In this document: piece after piece, positions 11,001 to 17,746 of the stretch
Layout: each line of letters begins with the position of its first letter
How positions within the stretch are numbered: position 1 is the stretch's first letter
NCBI GenBank assembly: GCA_023387085.1
Contig: JAEWIL010000198.1
Span: 1-57,771 of the forward strand
Direction of reading: 5' to 3'
DNA: 57,771 nucleotides
Origin: Pseudomonadota bacterium
Lineage (GTDB): Bacteria; Pseudomonadota; Alphaproteobacteria; Sphingomonadales; Sphingomonadaceae
Notes under the pieces: model-generated
The model's input: only the letters and a program-made list of their open reading frames with translations
Told to the model about the DNA's origin: nothing
Databases searched by the model: none
Made by a program: the position numbers and the translations under genes

Positions 11001-13160
11001 ATCTTTGGCGACGGCACGATCTGGAACCACGCCCAGTTCTTGGCGCAGGTGGTTCTGAGCCAGCAGTCGGCCGGTAATGATACCATCTATGGATCTGCCT
11101 ATGCTGACAACTTGGACGGCGGTGCTGGAGACGACGCCATCTATGCTGGAGGCGGCAACGACACTATCATTGGCGGAACCGGAAATGACATCCTGCAAGG
11201 ATCGACCGGTGCCGATACCTATGTCTACAATATTGGTGACGGTAATGACGTCATTTATGACGGCAATCTCAACTCTGACTCGAGCGTTACCGACACGCTG
11301 AAGTTCGGCGCGGGCATCACGGCGAACATGCTGAAGTTCATTGTGCCGACCGATGTGAATGACGTACGGATCGAGTTCGTTGGGCAGTCGGGATCGATCT
11401 TGCTCGACAATCAGCAATATAGCGATGTCGGCATAGAGCAGGTCCTCTTCGATGACGGTACGAGTTGGACCCACGCCCAGTTCTTGGCTCAAGTAGTACT
11501 GAGCCAGCAGTCGGCGGGTAATGATGTGATCACGGGATCGGCATATGCTGATAGCGTGGACGGAGGCGCCGGCGATGATCGAATCAACGCCGGGGGCGGA
11601 AACGATACCATTATCGGGGGCCTTGGGAATGACGATCTACGAGGCGGTACCGGTGCTGATACTTATCTTTACAATCTCGGCGACGGGGATGATCTCATCT
11701 ATGACGGCAATCTGGACTATGACACCAGCGCCACCGACACGCTGAAGTTCGGTGCCGGCATTACGGCAAGCATGCTGAAGTTCATCGTGCCGACCGATAC
11801 GAATGACATAAGGATCGAGTTTGTCGGGCAGTCGGGATCGATCCTACTCGACGGCCAGCATTTTTCCGACGTGGGGATTGAGCAGGTAATCTTTGATGAC
11901 GGGACTACTTGGAATCACACTCAGTTCATGGCGCAGTTCGTCGCGGGGCAGCAGTCGTCCGGCAATGACGTGATCTACGGATCCGCATTTGCTGACAATG
12001 TGGATGGCGGCGCTGGCGACGACAAGATTTTCGCCGCTGGCGGCAACGACATAATTATCGGAGGTGCCGGCAACGACGAGATCAATGGCGGGGCGGGAAC
12101 TGACATAGCGGTGCTGTCGGGTCTTAGCGCCACCTATTCAATGATTACGAGTGGGGGGTTCCTTCATGTTACCGATAACGCGCCGAGCGTTGATGGGGAC
12201 GATGGAACTGACAAGCTCAAGACTGTCGAGAAACTGCGTTTCTCCAATGGCCAGGAAATCGGTATAACATCGCCGATCATTCTCGACCTTGATGGAAATG
12301 GAGTGACGACGGTGTCCGCATATGTTGGCCGTGCGCGGTACGATATGGATGGTGACGGAGTTGCTGACATCACGAGCTGGATGGGACACGGCGAAGGGAT
12401 GCTTTTTCTTGATCACGACGCGAACGGGACACTAAGCAACGCCGGCGAATTCAGCTTCGTTAACGATGTGGAGGGGGCGGCATCTGATCTCGTCGGCCTC
12501 CGCGCCTTTGACAGCAACGGAGACGGGACACTGTCGTCGGGTGACAGCCGCTTCGCCGATTTCCGGATCTGGCGCGACGACAATGGCGACGGTGCTGTTC
12601 AGGACGACGAGATTATGACGCTCGAGGAAGCTGGTGTCGCTTCGCTCAAGCTCATCGGACAAGCCGTTGAGGGCAATACCGCGCTTGGCGATGTGGCGGT
12701 CCTCAACACCGGCAGTTATACGCGAACGGACGGTCAGATAGCGCAATTCATTGATGCTGCGCTGACCTATTTCTCAGGCACATCATCGAATAATGTACCC
12801 GCTGCGGCAAAGCAGCAGGACAACCCGCTATCGCGCCGCCTATTAAATGCTATCGATTGGAATGATCGGCGCATCCTTCGCCGGGCCATCGACGTTGATT
12901 GGCAATCCGGTCGCGATCCGGGCGCCGATTGGCCGCAACTAGGCGATCATAAGATGTGGTCAGGACCTGAGATCGTCGCGATCGATAATCCTGCCCATTC
13001 GGCCACGCTGGAACCGAGTGTTTCGACACCGGCATCTTCAATTGATCGCCAGCTTTCCATGATGGTGCAGGAAATGAACGTGTTCGGAGCGAAGTCCGCA
13101 GGTGAAGGGCTCGGCCCATGGCAACGCGAGAATGCGCGACCAATAGAATTCTTCGCGTAG
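2046..13160 (+). CDS. Giant RTX protein with N-terminal class-3 lipase-like domain (3704 aa)
   Basis: Residues about 1-200 form an alpha/beta-hydrolase of the class 3 lipase type, with FRGTD at 73-77 and the nucleophile elbow GHSLGG at 145-150 (Ser147). RTX calcium-binding nonapeptides appear near residues 590-650 and 800-860. A calcium-site module with LDLDGNG, DSDG, DTNGNG and DSNGDG motifs begins near residue 1053 and recurs near 3413. Between about 1595 and 3350 lie thirteen units of 130-165 residues, each pairing RTX nonapeptides with a haemolysin-type calcium-binding-related segment ending in F.(D/N)G..W. There is no Sec signal, as expected for type I secretion with an uncleaved C-terminal signal, but no ABC exporter, membrane-fusion or TolC gene is in the window. 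Lipid hydrolysis is the probable activity. Whether it is an antibacterial effector, a cytotoxin or a surface adhesin is open. Confidence 0.9.
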   Translation: MNRDVLMSILALDAYNRGYSPGINGLHFQQNVTRVGFAVIKADSTQYLLTANARSTGFYGIEYELAGEKIISFRGTDFDVNSSLSAIEILQSELLKDVFNGWSSFLGFGTNSQYGQAELFFKAVTGAEFDGNGGEPLSSMVTVTGHSLGGALAGYVDARAPVNSYLVDPIPYGAAAWGNAIGEALLATLNEFNLVVDDLVEAALGLIMPGGADLWDVFIDRFKQNLEQRAPVLPGISGVYLEGEIASQILELQPTLGEVVASLGLAGTAIAGPIAAALAALGVHQAIMGAINNAVEDRDSLIKQPNHGATDLLAPGPLGLSNLITLHSPGLITISLYGDKQWGTEYSEQNGNGTRWQSVFKYVTAGIFNSPDVANAIGWRGGDQNDPTGLTSAQEQLARIIAYSAINEGDRVFGDTGIRALFDDAGDMGALLDASITPLELIPSAVDEEMKKSFGKLVAEFAGLLATRKVLMEDDDEATDGIFSYRRGTDNNGFLIDLRESTWAKSGDYHESVVKTEIIDGLLDKPENAYVDFNAVGDWYSVYGNPGGNLRAEIDEIILSLTLGKVATARDEAGVALQLGSNADDDQSFGSGTDFVLGGKGHDILRGGGQTDILLGGEGNDELYGDGGVDRLQGGIGEDKLSGGGENDFLVVERDGVRDMLDGGDGIDTVVYSFDLPANVSLQAPTQQGNSGLLDFGIAISAKNLNYGNESFGPDELTSIEKAAIETGSGNDTLFIDSNGVGVRTNDIAYVQLGRGNDDIDLSTWTIDTVVDLATEKLSWKSFGTNGAEVNNAIRVLDAEAVQGGSGNDTLQSRNEAGTSFHLSGGAGNDYIRGLGGNDLLEGGAGNDTIVSLGGDDKIIDVNTIVDHEGKNFIISRGDQDTVIIDGSQSHVELGSNTLVIGADKDDKLSRFGIDLQGGVQQWWNESGTAVWSPYNALLSAFPFIGAQALFSVAAMAADAPYMKFAKYRVDAETGDLLIDLGWGLGGSARIADYHLDLATGRGDAGVTVFRQGSVKQGGNSGVKASNGVEQYFNLALYSGFGYGLPGFDPLVLDLDGNGYDLISREYSQVYFEFDSDGFAENAGWIGGNDAFLVRDTNGNGKIDNITEMFGNRTTSGFTALAALDSNGDGIFDSADTDFASVRLWKDANSNGVTDAGELISLADAGIASISLTAATLTDTDVRGNVVVREGGFTRTDGTTGKVGDIALDVSDTDTRWTGAQTPSQAASVLPQIAGIGELVNLRLAMTGDATLLSMVNAFASNGSAGVAALRDDVADILYRWAGVDGVAATAIGSGGFDTRKLAFLEKYLGAQLMPRGTGGAILTTNLTEVEALWNHEFNQMAFKLIAQGPLATEFAGLTYYESQDLLRAANADTIATILAGFLDDMPADAGAAATYWADWGPLLGAFAGTVMRTSGVEVGRDYFFAELVKAVDSRSLPLDLETLAAGLAIDGLKIGGVSALTRTAGDDGTLVYYSETGSQQFVGGTGQDAYVFGHTIGNAVINDNEARESGDRIRFAFLTPDDVMMARDGNDLLITITATGETVRVLGQFAPVTILGADYLLSSNKGVEDIQFSNGTIYEASDIAIAVGKGTAGNDQLTGTMHSDVLQGLAGNDLLMGGDDADIYVINGGEGQDIIREVQTTPMLRAADLLIFGENVSPDDIEFVREGEGYDDLRIKIGTGGDSVLIEGQFGYSVLGYTGGLSMNSRIEGFSFRHYGAAWSSKEIENLLIERATTAGDDITRGFGNYDHFEISAGNDVLIGMDGGDVYDFGVGAGNDTIDEQARFIDVTVGLGGLANSIENDIVRFKGLTLADVTFKRLSSAPDLTITINATGETLTVKKQFDGFQTGYFGSQWLHRIELFEFDDGSALNWQQVAALTTTGGDGDDQLWGDLYADRMVGGKGNDMLSGGGKGDEYVFNQGDGQDVIFDNNQFLLGDGILAVDNSPDYVTLGAGITPEMVTLSRSGGDLTLNIGSSGDSITLKNQNNLINTGVFGVWGPSRIEEIRFAGGTVWTWQDLNVRWITDNTTSGNDVVTGFALEDIFEASAGNDILSGGDSGDIYRFGLGSGQDIIRESVDNVMYGDTDSVEFAAGIAPEDVQLARNGNNLVISLSDGSSLTIEGQFAYSAWYTWNDIELFKFSNGVTWSAADVRMTLLVATAGNDTIIGFDSDDVLDGGAGNDILRGGNGSDTYHYDAGYGNDVIEENVTNNNVGESDRVVFGPGLLPSDLSVTRSNDDLIFTVIATGETLTVKDHFTFASWFSWKDVERFEFADGTVWTDLDIARRVTGGTPGDDIINGTFRSDTLDGGAGNDTLSGGDGADIYVFGRGYGQDTIHETVTDANLSEADELRFGPGIVESDLTFSRDGSDLVISIDGTSDSVRVVNQWSFASWFTWNDIERFRFDDGSFLTKADVQIKLLASTSGNDNLVGFVDDDRLDGGVGDDILRGGDGADTYVFGIGYGHDQIIESVSDVNLSDNDSIEFGPGIGWDDLTFSRSGNDLTISLASGDTLFIGGQLGTSYDSASFTWNDVENFKFAEGTVKTKADLFTEMLKSTDGDDVLTGFYTSDIISGGLGNDILRGLGGNDTLTGGAGDDILDGDGGNDEFSYALGDGSDIIDDQEGQNILQLGAGIGPADIKLSTTALNPNDIVIRFSGTNGSVVLKNQITASSSQGIASVRFADGSTWNRATLLAEFFSRQAGDGDDYIGGDNNSNSLNGGAGNDEIRALGGNDTIRGGVGDDLLDGANGDDELHGDGGNDRLLGGSGNDRYHYDIGDGSDVIADNGSDTIDALVFGVGIAPADVLLEPDPTNSANMIIRFAISSETILIEQQWNGNKGVERVEFADGSVWNAVEIANRFAVGSARAGDDILDGTSGNDIIAGGAGNDTIRGLAGNDTIIGGTGNDTLQGSFGADTYIYNLGDGEDVIYDGNLNSDSSVTDTLKFGAGITASMLRFIVPADTNDVRIEFIGQSGSILLDNQQYSDVGIEQIIFGDGTIWNHAQFLAQVVLSQQSAGNDTIYGSAYADNLDGGAGDDAIYAGGGNDTIIGGTGNDILQGSTGADTYVYNIGDGNDVIYDGNLNSDSSVTDTLKFGAGITANMLKFIVPTDVNDVRIEFVGQSGSILLDNQQYSDVGIEQVLFDDGTSWTHAQFLAQVVLSQQSAGNDVITGSAYADSVDGGAGDDRINAGGGNDTIIGGLGNDDLRGGTGADTYLYNLGDGDDLIYDGNLDYDTSATDTLKFGAGITASMLKFIVPTDTNDIRIEFVGQSGSILLDGQHFSDVGIEQVIFDDGTTWNHTQFMAQFVAGQQSSGNDVIYGSAFADNVDGGAGDDKIFAAGGNDIIIGGAGNDEINGGAGTDIAVLSGLSATYSMITSGGFLHVTDNAPSVDGDDGTDKLKTVEKLRFSNGQEIGITSPIILDLDGNGVTTVSAYVGRARYDMDGDGVADITSWMGHGEGMLFLDHDANGTLSNAGEFSFVNDVEGAASDLVGLRAFDSNGDGTLSSGDSRFADFRIWRDDNGDGAVQDDEIMTLEEAGVASLKLIGQAVEGNTALGDVAVLNTGSYTRTDGQIAQFIDAALTYFSGTSSNNVPAAAKQQDNPLSRRLLNAIDWNDRRILRRAIDVDWQSGRDPGADWPQLGDHKMWSGPEIVAIDNPAHSATLEPSVSTPASSIDRQLSMMVQEMNVFGAKSAGEGLGPWQRENARPIEFFA
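6829..12100 (+). repeat. Thirteen tandem RTX + calcium-binding-related units within the RTX-lipase gene
   Basis: Units begin near 6829, 7249, 7681, 8123, 8513, 8905, 9299, 9697, 10133, 10625, 11066, 11510 and 11960, spaced 390-492 bp. Each opens with a (A/S)GND-type RTX motif and all but the last close with F.DG..W. The units starting near 10625, 11066 and 11510 are strikingly similar at the DNA level, including long shared stretches around TLKFGAGITA and GQSGSILLD, which suggests recent tandem amplification at the 3' end of the array. Confidence 0.85.
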
Positions 13161-13233
13161 CGTTCCTTAGGCAATGCGACGCGCAAACTTTGCTCGTCGT
13201 GTTGCGCTGTTGGTGTCATTCTAAGCCTTGCTT

Positions 13234-13953
13234 CTATCGGGAAGCTTCAATTGTCCCTTTCAGACGGTCGATCCGAACTGTGCACCGCACAGATTGCCTT
13301 CCTTTGCTCGCTTTGCGTTCGCACACGGCGATGGCATCGCGATTGTTACGCCGCATCTCGGCCGCCTTGACGAGACCTTGCCATGCCTCCGGGCTGCCTG
13401 CTTGCATTAGCCGGCTACCGGCTTCCCAGAGCGTCGGCTCACCGATGATATGGCGCGCCATATTCTCTGGCATATGCCAGCTCTGCGGCAGGGCGCGTAG
13501 AACGACGCCAGGCAGAAACGACCACAGGAGCATCCCGGCGAGCGCCCCGCCGCCTACCGCCCACAGGAGATAACGGCGCTGGTCTCGGATCGCGGTGACA
13601 GTTCCGACAAGGCGTTCGATGCGGTGCGCGGAATTGTCGAAGCGCGCACGCGCCTGCTCGATGGCGGCGTTGTCGGTGGTGCGCGCCTTCGTCGCGGCGG
13701 CGGCGATCTGGTTTGCCATCTCGTCGGGAGTAAGCTTCATAGCCGGTGATCGGGCAAAATCGATGATCGCAGTCCGCATCCGGTCGAGCAAGACCGACAT
13801 CTCGCCGAGCGTCTCGCTGTAGTCGGGAGCAGCATCGCGCTTTGCCGTAAGCCCCGTCACGGCGGCTTCGAGCAAGTCGACCTTCCGCCCAAGCTCGGCG
13901 AACGCCTGCGCGGCGGGGTCGGTTTCGGAAGGGAGGGATGTCTGGCTGTCCAT
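13234..13953 (-). CDS. DUF6118-like conjugation-associated membrane protein
   Basis: This 239-residue protein has a predicted coiled-coil-rich N-terminal half (LGRKVDLLEAAVTGLTAKRD, then repeated Arg/Glu/Ala helices), one membrane segment near residue 130 (LLWAVGGGALAGMLLWSFLPG) and a basic C-terminal tail. That matches the DUF6118 proteins commonly found next to TraA relaxase genes in sphingomonads; the assignment is from memory of the family layout. It starts 11 bp after the relaxase remnant and is on the same strand, so the two were probably one operon. It ends 73 bp from the convergent RTX gene. Its role in conjugation is not known to me. Confidence 0.65.
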   Translation of the reverse strand: MDSQTSLPSETDPAAQAFAELGRKVDLLEAAVTGLTAKRDAAPDYSETLGEMSVLLDRMRTAIIDFARSPAMKLTPDEMANQIAAAATKARTTDNAAIEQARARFDNSAHRIERLVGTVTAIRDQRRYLLWAVGGGALAGMLLWSFLPGVVLRALPQSWHMPENMARHIIGEPTLWEAGSRLMQAGSPEAWQGLVKAAEMRRNNRDAIAVCERKASKGRQSVRCTVRIDRLKGTIEASR

Positions 13954-13964
13954 GATCGTTTCTC

Positions 13965-14796
13965 CTATCGGCTCATGCCCAAGTCGCGACCGCGCGCGAT
14001 GCCGACGCTGCTGGCCAGATCGTGCGAGAGTTGGCGGCCAGTATCGATGCTGATCCCGAGTTCCTGCTTGCGGCCACGCAGGACCGACTCCATCTGCGCA
14101 TCGCGTTCGAGGCTGTTCGCGAGGCCCGCCATCTGCTCGGACACCTTGCGGGCGCCGCGCGTATCGCCATCACGCTGTAGACCTTCCCGTTGCTTTCCAA
14201 GCTGGCGCCAACCCTCGACGAACCGGTCGGCGCGCTTTGCGGGATCGGTGCGGATTTCGGCCTCGAGCCGCATCGTCTGGATGGCGCGCGCTGATCGTCC
14301 GCCCGCGGCTTCCGCGACCAAAGCCGGATCGCGGCGGTAGGCGCTCTCCATGTCCTTTGCGGCATGGCTGTCGATCCGAGTCATTGCATCGCGGGCCTTG
14401 TCGAGTTCGGCGCGCTGGTGCGGCAGGACCGGCAAGCCCTTGTCCTGCATCTTCCAGATGTCGGCGACCGCGCGGGCATGTCGTTCGACCGCAAGCCGCC
14501 GGGCAGGCTCATGATCGGCTTGTGCCGCCATCGCCCGATCGATGGTGGATGTGGGTGGTCTGAAGTCGGCAAAAATACCCCGCTGGCGGCCGGGTTCGGC
14601 AGAGGCCGTGCGATCTCGCTCGCCGATCGACAGGCGCAGGCCGTCGAACATCCCGCGCACTCTTTCGGGCATCCGCGCCGACAGGCGCGAGCGCTGCCAT
14701 GATCGCGTCGCGGAATGCGGGCAGATCGCGTCCGGCGACAACTCGATGATCTACCTCGCGATAGAGCAGATCGACGAGGGACGATCTTCTCGTCAT
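13965..14796 (-). pseudogene. traA: Truncated, frameshifted C-terminal remnant of a TraA-type relaxase
   Basis: The long frame (13965 to about 14700) encodes a helical, basic C-terminal region with RTDPAKRADRFVEGW, LERDAQMESVLRGRKQELGI and a terminal ARGRDLGMSR, patterns typical of the tail of Ti-type conjugative relaxases. A second frame starting at ATG 14796 (MTRRSSLVDLLYREVDHRVV, then FRDAIMAALA) leads into it but is one base out of register near 14690-14705, where MAALA should continue into RLSARMPERV. The MOB nicking domain and helicase region that make up most of a full relaxase are absent. What remains resembles the part that carries the type IV secretion signal. It could be a dead fragment or a reused signal domain. 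The family call is moderately sure. Confidence 0.55.
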
Positions 14797-15296
14797 TGCA
14801 CCTGCCTAGGCGTACTCGACGGCCATTTCGGCCATCTTCTCGTGACGAGCGTGATGCATGCGGTTGCCGGCGCCTCGGAATCCCTGCCGGCGTGCGCGAC
14901 GTTCGTGACCTCGAGGGCGATGGGTATTCCGGTCTATTCAAGACGGTGGAGGCGACTTTAGGGTCTGCAAACATATCCGTTGTCTGCGCCTCGTTGGCAT
15001 GACCGTGGTCGTTGTTTCAGCTTCGCCACTATACAGCAAATGCCCCGAGCTTGAACCGCGTCCCCGGGCGCGAAACGAGGGGGAATTCGCTTTTGTGCGG
15101 CCCGGCCATGATCTGCGATCGGCTGCGCCGCGGCACTGCGGAAAATGAAATCAGGGCGGTCGGACGCAGGTAGGTTGTGAAAAGGCAGTGAGGCGACAGG
15201 CGCGGGGCGCGGAAGCGACACTGTCCGAAACGGCCCAGCCAATGGCAAAACCAGCTCTACAGGGCCGATCACTGGCCTTGCCGGAGCCAAAAAATC
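14797..15296. other. 500-bp region between relaxase remnant and traG: no intact gene
   Basis: On the minus strand one short open stretch ends at a TAG at 14806-14808 with the residues GNRMHHARHEKMAEMAVEYA. It may be a fragment of another gene once upstream of the relaxase remnant, but I cannot identify it. The rest should contain the promoter of the plus-strand tra/trb operon. I saw no clear oriT nick-site sequence, RNA gene or strong inverted repeat. Confidence 0.5.
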
Positions 15297-17324
15297 ATGT
15301 CGCCCACGCGCCTGCTTGTCGGCCAGATCCTCATCGTCTTCGCGATCGTCATTCTCGGTGTCTGGATCGCGACACAGTGGTGCGCGGCCGCGCTCGCCTA
15401 TCAGCCCGAACTCGGGCCGCCTTCCATCGTGGTTTTTGGCGTCCCGGTGTACAAGCCCTGGGCGCTCTTCGGCTGGTGGTATCATTTCGACGCCTATGCG
15501 CCCGAGGTTTTCGACACCGCCGGCGCGATTGCCGCGGCGAGCGGATTTCTCGGATGCGCAAGCGCGATCGCGGGCTCATTGTGGCGCGCGCGGCAGGCAA
15601 GCCACGTCACGACCTATGGTTCGGCGCGCTGGGCGAGCGATCGCGAGATCTCGCGCGCAGGGCTGACCGGCGACAGGGGCGTATTTCTCGGCCGACATGG
15701 CGCCCGCTATCTTCGTCACGATGGGCCCGAGCATGTGATAGCATTCGCGCCGACCCGCTCGGGGAAGGGCGTGGGGCTGGTTCTGCCGACGCTTTTGAGC
15801 TGGACCGGCAGCGCCGTCATCCATGACATCAAGGGCGAGAACTGGCGGTACAGCGCAGGTTGGCGCTCGCGTTTCAGCCACGCGCTCCTCTTCAATCCGA
15901 CCGATGCCGCCTCGTCCCGATACAACCCGCTGATCGAGGTTCGCCGCGGCGCGAACGAGGTGCGCGACGCGCAGAATATCGCCGATATTCTTGTTGACCC
16001 CGAAGGCGCGCTGGAACAGCGCAGCCACTGGGAAAAGACGAGCCATTCCCTTCTGGTAGGCACCATTCTTCACATCCTTTACGCCGAGGAGGAGAAAACG
16101 CTTGCGCGCGTTGCAACCTTCCTCTCCGACCCGCAGCGTTCCTTCACCGCAACGCTCCGCCGGATGATGGCGACCAATCATCTCGGCACTGCCGAGGAGC
16201 CCGAGGTCCACCCCGTCGTCGCCTCGGCGGCGCGCGAACTCCTCAACAAGAGCGAGAATGAACGATCGGGCGTTCTGTCGACCGCAATGTCCTTTCTCGG
16301 GCTCTACCGCGATCCAACCGTCGCCGCCGTCACGTCGCGCTGCGACTGGCGCATCGCAGATCTGGTCGACGGCGCACATCCGGTCTCGCTTTATCTCGTT
16401 GTGCCGCCGTCAGACATCAGCCGGACCAAGCCGCTCATCCGGCTGATCCTCAACCAGATCGGTCGCAGGCTGACAGAAAAGCTCGACGAGCATGGTTCTA
16501 CCGTGCGCCGCCACAAGCTGCTCATGATGCTCGACGAATTCCCGGCGCTCGGACGCCTCGATTTCTTCGAGACGAGCCTTGCCTTCATGGCCGGCTACGG
16601 GGTGCGCGCCTTTCTCATCGCCCAGTCGCTCAACCAGATCGAAAAGGCGTACGGTCAGCACAACAGCATTCTCGACAATTGCCACGTCCGCATCGCCTTC
16701 GCGACGAACGACGAACGGACGGCGCAGCGCGTGTCCGATGCCCTCGGCGTCGCGACCGAGCAGCGCGCGATGCGCAACTATGCCGGACACCGGCTCGCGC
16801 CGTGGCTCGCGCATGTCATGGTCAGCCGGCAGGAAACCGCGCGGCCGCTGCTGACGCAGGGCGAAGTCATGACGCTCGATCCCGAAGACGAGCTCGTGAT
16901 GATCGCGGGGATGGCGCCGATCCGCGCAAAGAAGCTCCGCCATTTCGAGGATCGTTCCTTTCACGCGCGTCTCGCGCCGCCGCCTGTCGTCGAAGCGAGG
17001 AGCTGGCCCGACCGGCCTGCGGCGCGCCCCGACGATTGGGGATGCTTCGCGCGGCGGCCCGACCAGCGTCTCGAATCCCCCGCCGACGGGCAAGCCTCCG
17101 GCGAGGATGGCGGCCTGCAGCATCAGCGCACTCCCGATCTGGAGGACGATGCGCCGCGGACCGAAGCGCCGAAGCAGCTCGACCTGCTCGGCCTAGATCC
17201 CGACGATTCCGACCCCGTCTCCGACCAGCGCGCGATGGACGTTTCGCGGGGATCGCAGGGCGATGTCCAGCGTGCGCACGCGCTAAACCAAGGCCAGGGT
17301 GACGACACCTTGCCGAGCTTCTGA
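15297..17324 (+). CDS. traG: TraG/VirD4-family type IV coupling protein
   Basis: This 675-residue protein should be the inner-membrane ATPase that brings relaxase-DNA or protein substrates to the conjugation channel. Two N-terminal membrane segments (about residues 5-30 and 75-97) precede the cytoplasmic ATPase domain. Walker A is APTRSGKGVG near residue 151, Walker B is LLMMLDEFPALG near 407, and the conserved IAQSLNQIEKAYGQ follows. A low-complexity acidic tail covers the last 120 residues. GGAG about 11 nt upstream supports the ATG. It is the first gene of the plus-strand transfer operon; the next gene begins 2 nt after its stop. Length and motifs are normal for the family, so it looks functional. 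Confidence 0.95.
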   Translation: MSPTRLLVGQILIVFAIVILGVWIATQWCAAALAYQPELGPPSIVVFGVPVYKPWALFGWWYHFDAYAPEVFDTAGAIAAASGFLGCASAIAGSLWRARQASHVTTYGSARWASDREISRAGLTGDRGVFLGRHGARYLRHDGPEHVIAFAPTRSGKGVGLVLPTLLSWTGSAVIHDIKGENWRYSAGWRSRFSHALLFNPTDAASSRYNPLIEVRRGANEVRDAQNIADILVDPEGALEQRSHWEKTSHSLLVGTILHILYAEEEKTLARVATFLSDPQRSFTATLRRMMATNHLGTAEEPEVHPVVASAARELLNKSENERSGVLSTAMSFLGLYRDPTVAAVTSRCDWRIADLVDGAHPVSLYLVVPPSDISRTKPLIRLILNQIGRRLTEKLDEHGSTVRRHKLLMMLDEFPALGRLDFFETSLAFMAGYGVRAFLIAQSLNQIEKAYGQHNSILDNCHVRIAFATNDERTAQRVSDALGVATEQRAMRNYAGHRLAPWLAHVMVSRQETARPLLTQGEVMTLDPEDELVMIAGMAPIRAKKLRHFEDRSFHARLAPPPVVEARSWPDRPAARPDDWGCFARRPDQRLESPADGQASGEDGGLQHQRTPDLEDDAPRTEAPKQLDLLGLDPDDSDPVSDQRAMDVSRGSQGDVQRAHALNQGQGDDTLPSF

Positions 17325-17326
17325 CC

Positions 17327-17746
17327 ATGGGGCGGCGCAAAGAGAAGAAGGTGCGATACCAGCTCTTCCTTCCCGAAGAGCTTAGCCGGCGGTTCGAGGC
17401 GGTCGCTGCCGCGCCGGGTGCCGCCAAGTCCGCAGTCCTCGTCGACGCGCTCACCGCGTGGCTCGACAGCCAGGGTGCGTCCGAACTCGAAACCCGCTTC
17501 AGTACCCGGCTCGACCGGATGTCGATGGCGCTTGGGCGCATCGAACGCGACGGACATATCTTGCTAGAGACCCTCGCGCTTTTCATCCGCTACGAGCTCA
17601 CGATCCAGGCGCCGCTGGCGGAGGGCGACGACGCCGCTCGCGCAATCGGCCGCGACCGGTTCAATGCCTTTGTCGCGCGCGTCGGTGAGGCGATGGCCGG
17701 CGGTGCTCGGACGCTACGCAGCGTCGATCGGGAGCGGGGCGAATGA
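17327..17746 (+). CDS. CopG/ribbon-helix-helix-like protein of the trb operon
   Basis: The 139-residue product begins MGRRKEKKVRYQLFLPEELS, a basic arm followed by a beta strand (VRYQLFLPEEL) and two helices (SRRFEAVAA, AKSAVLVDALTAWL). This is the layout of a CopG/Arc ribbon-helix-helix DNA-binding domain. The C-terminal half is a longer helical extension of unknown role. It sits between traG and trbB, the usual place for such a gene in alphaproteobacterial trb clusters, and its stop overlaps the trbB start (ATGA). It probably autoregulates the transfer operon; that is inference. Confidence 0.8.
   Translation: MGRRKEKKVRYQLFLPEELSRRFEAVAAAPGAAKSAVLVDALTAWLDSQGASELETRFSTRLDRMSMALGRIERDGHILLETLALFIRYELTIQAPLAEGDDAARAIGRDRFNAFVARVGEAMAGGARTLRSVDRERGE

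Noticed and set aside
13161..13233. Weak hairpin after the RTX gene (CGACG / CGTCG)
   Set aside because: Five-base arms with a long loop and no T-run; not enough to call a terminator.
15188..15826. Open frame overlapping the 5' part of traG
   Set aside because: Out of frame with a well-supported VirD4-type protein and without any recognisable sequence.
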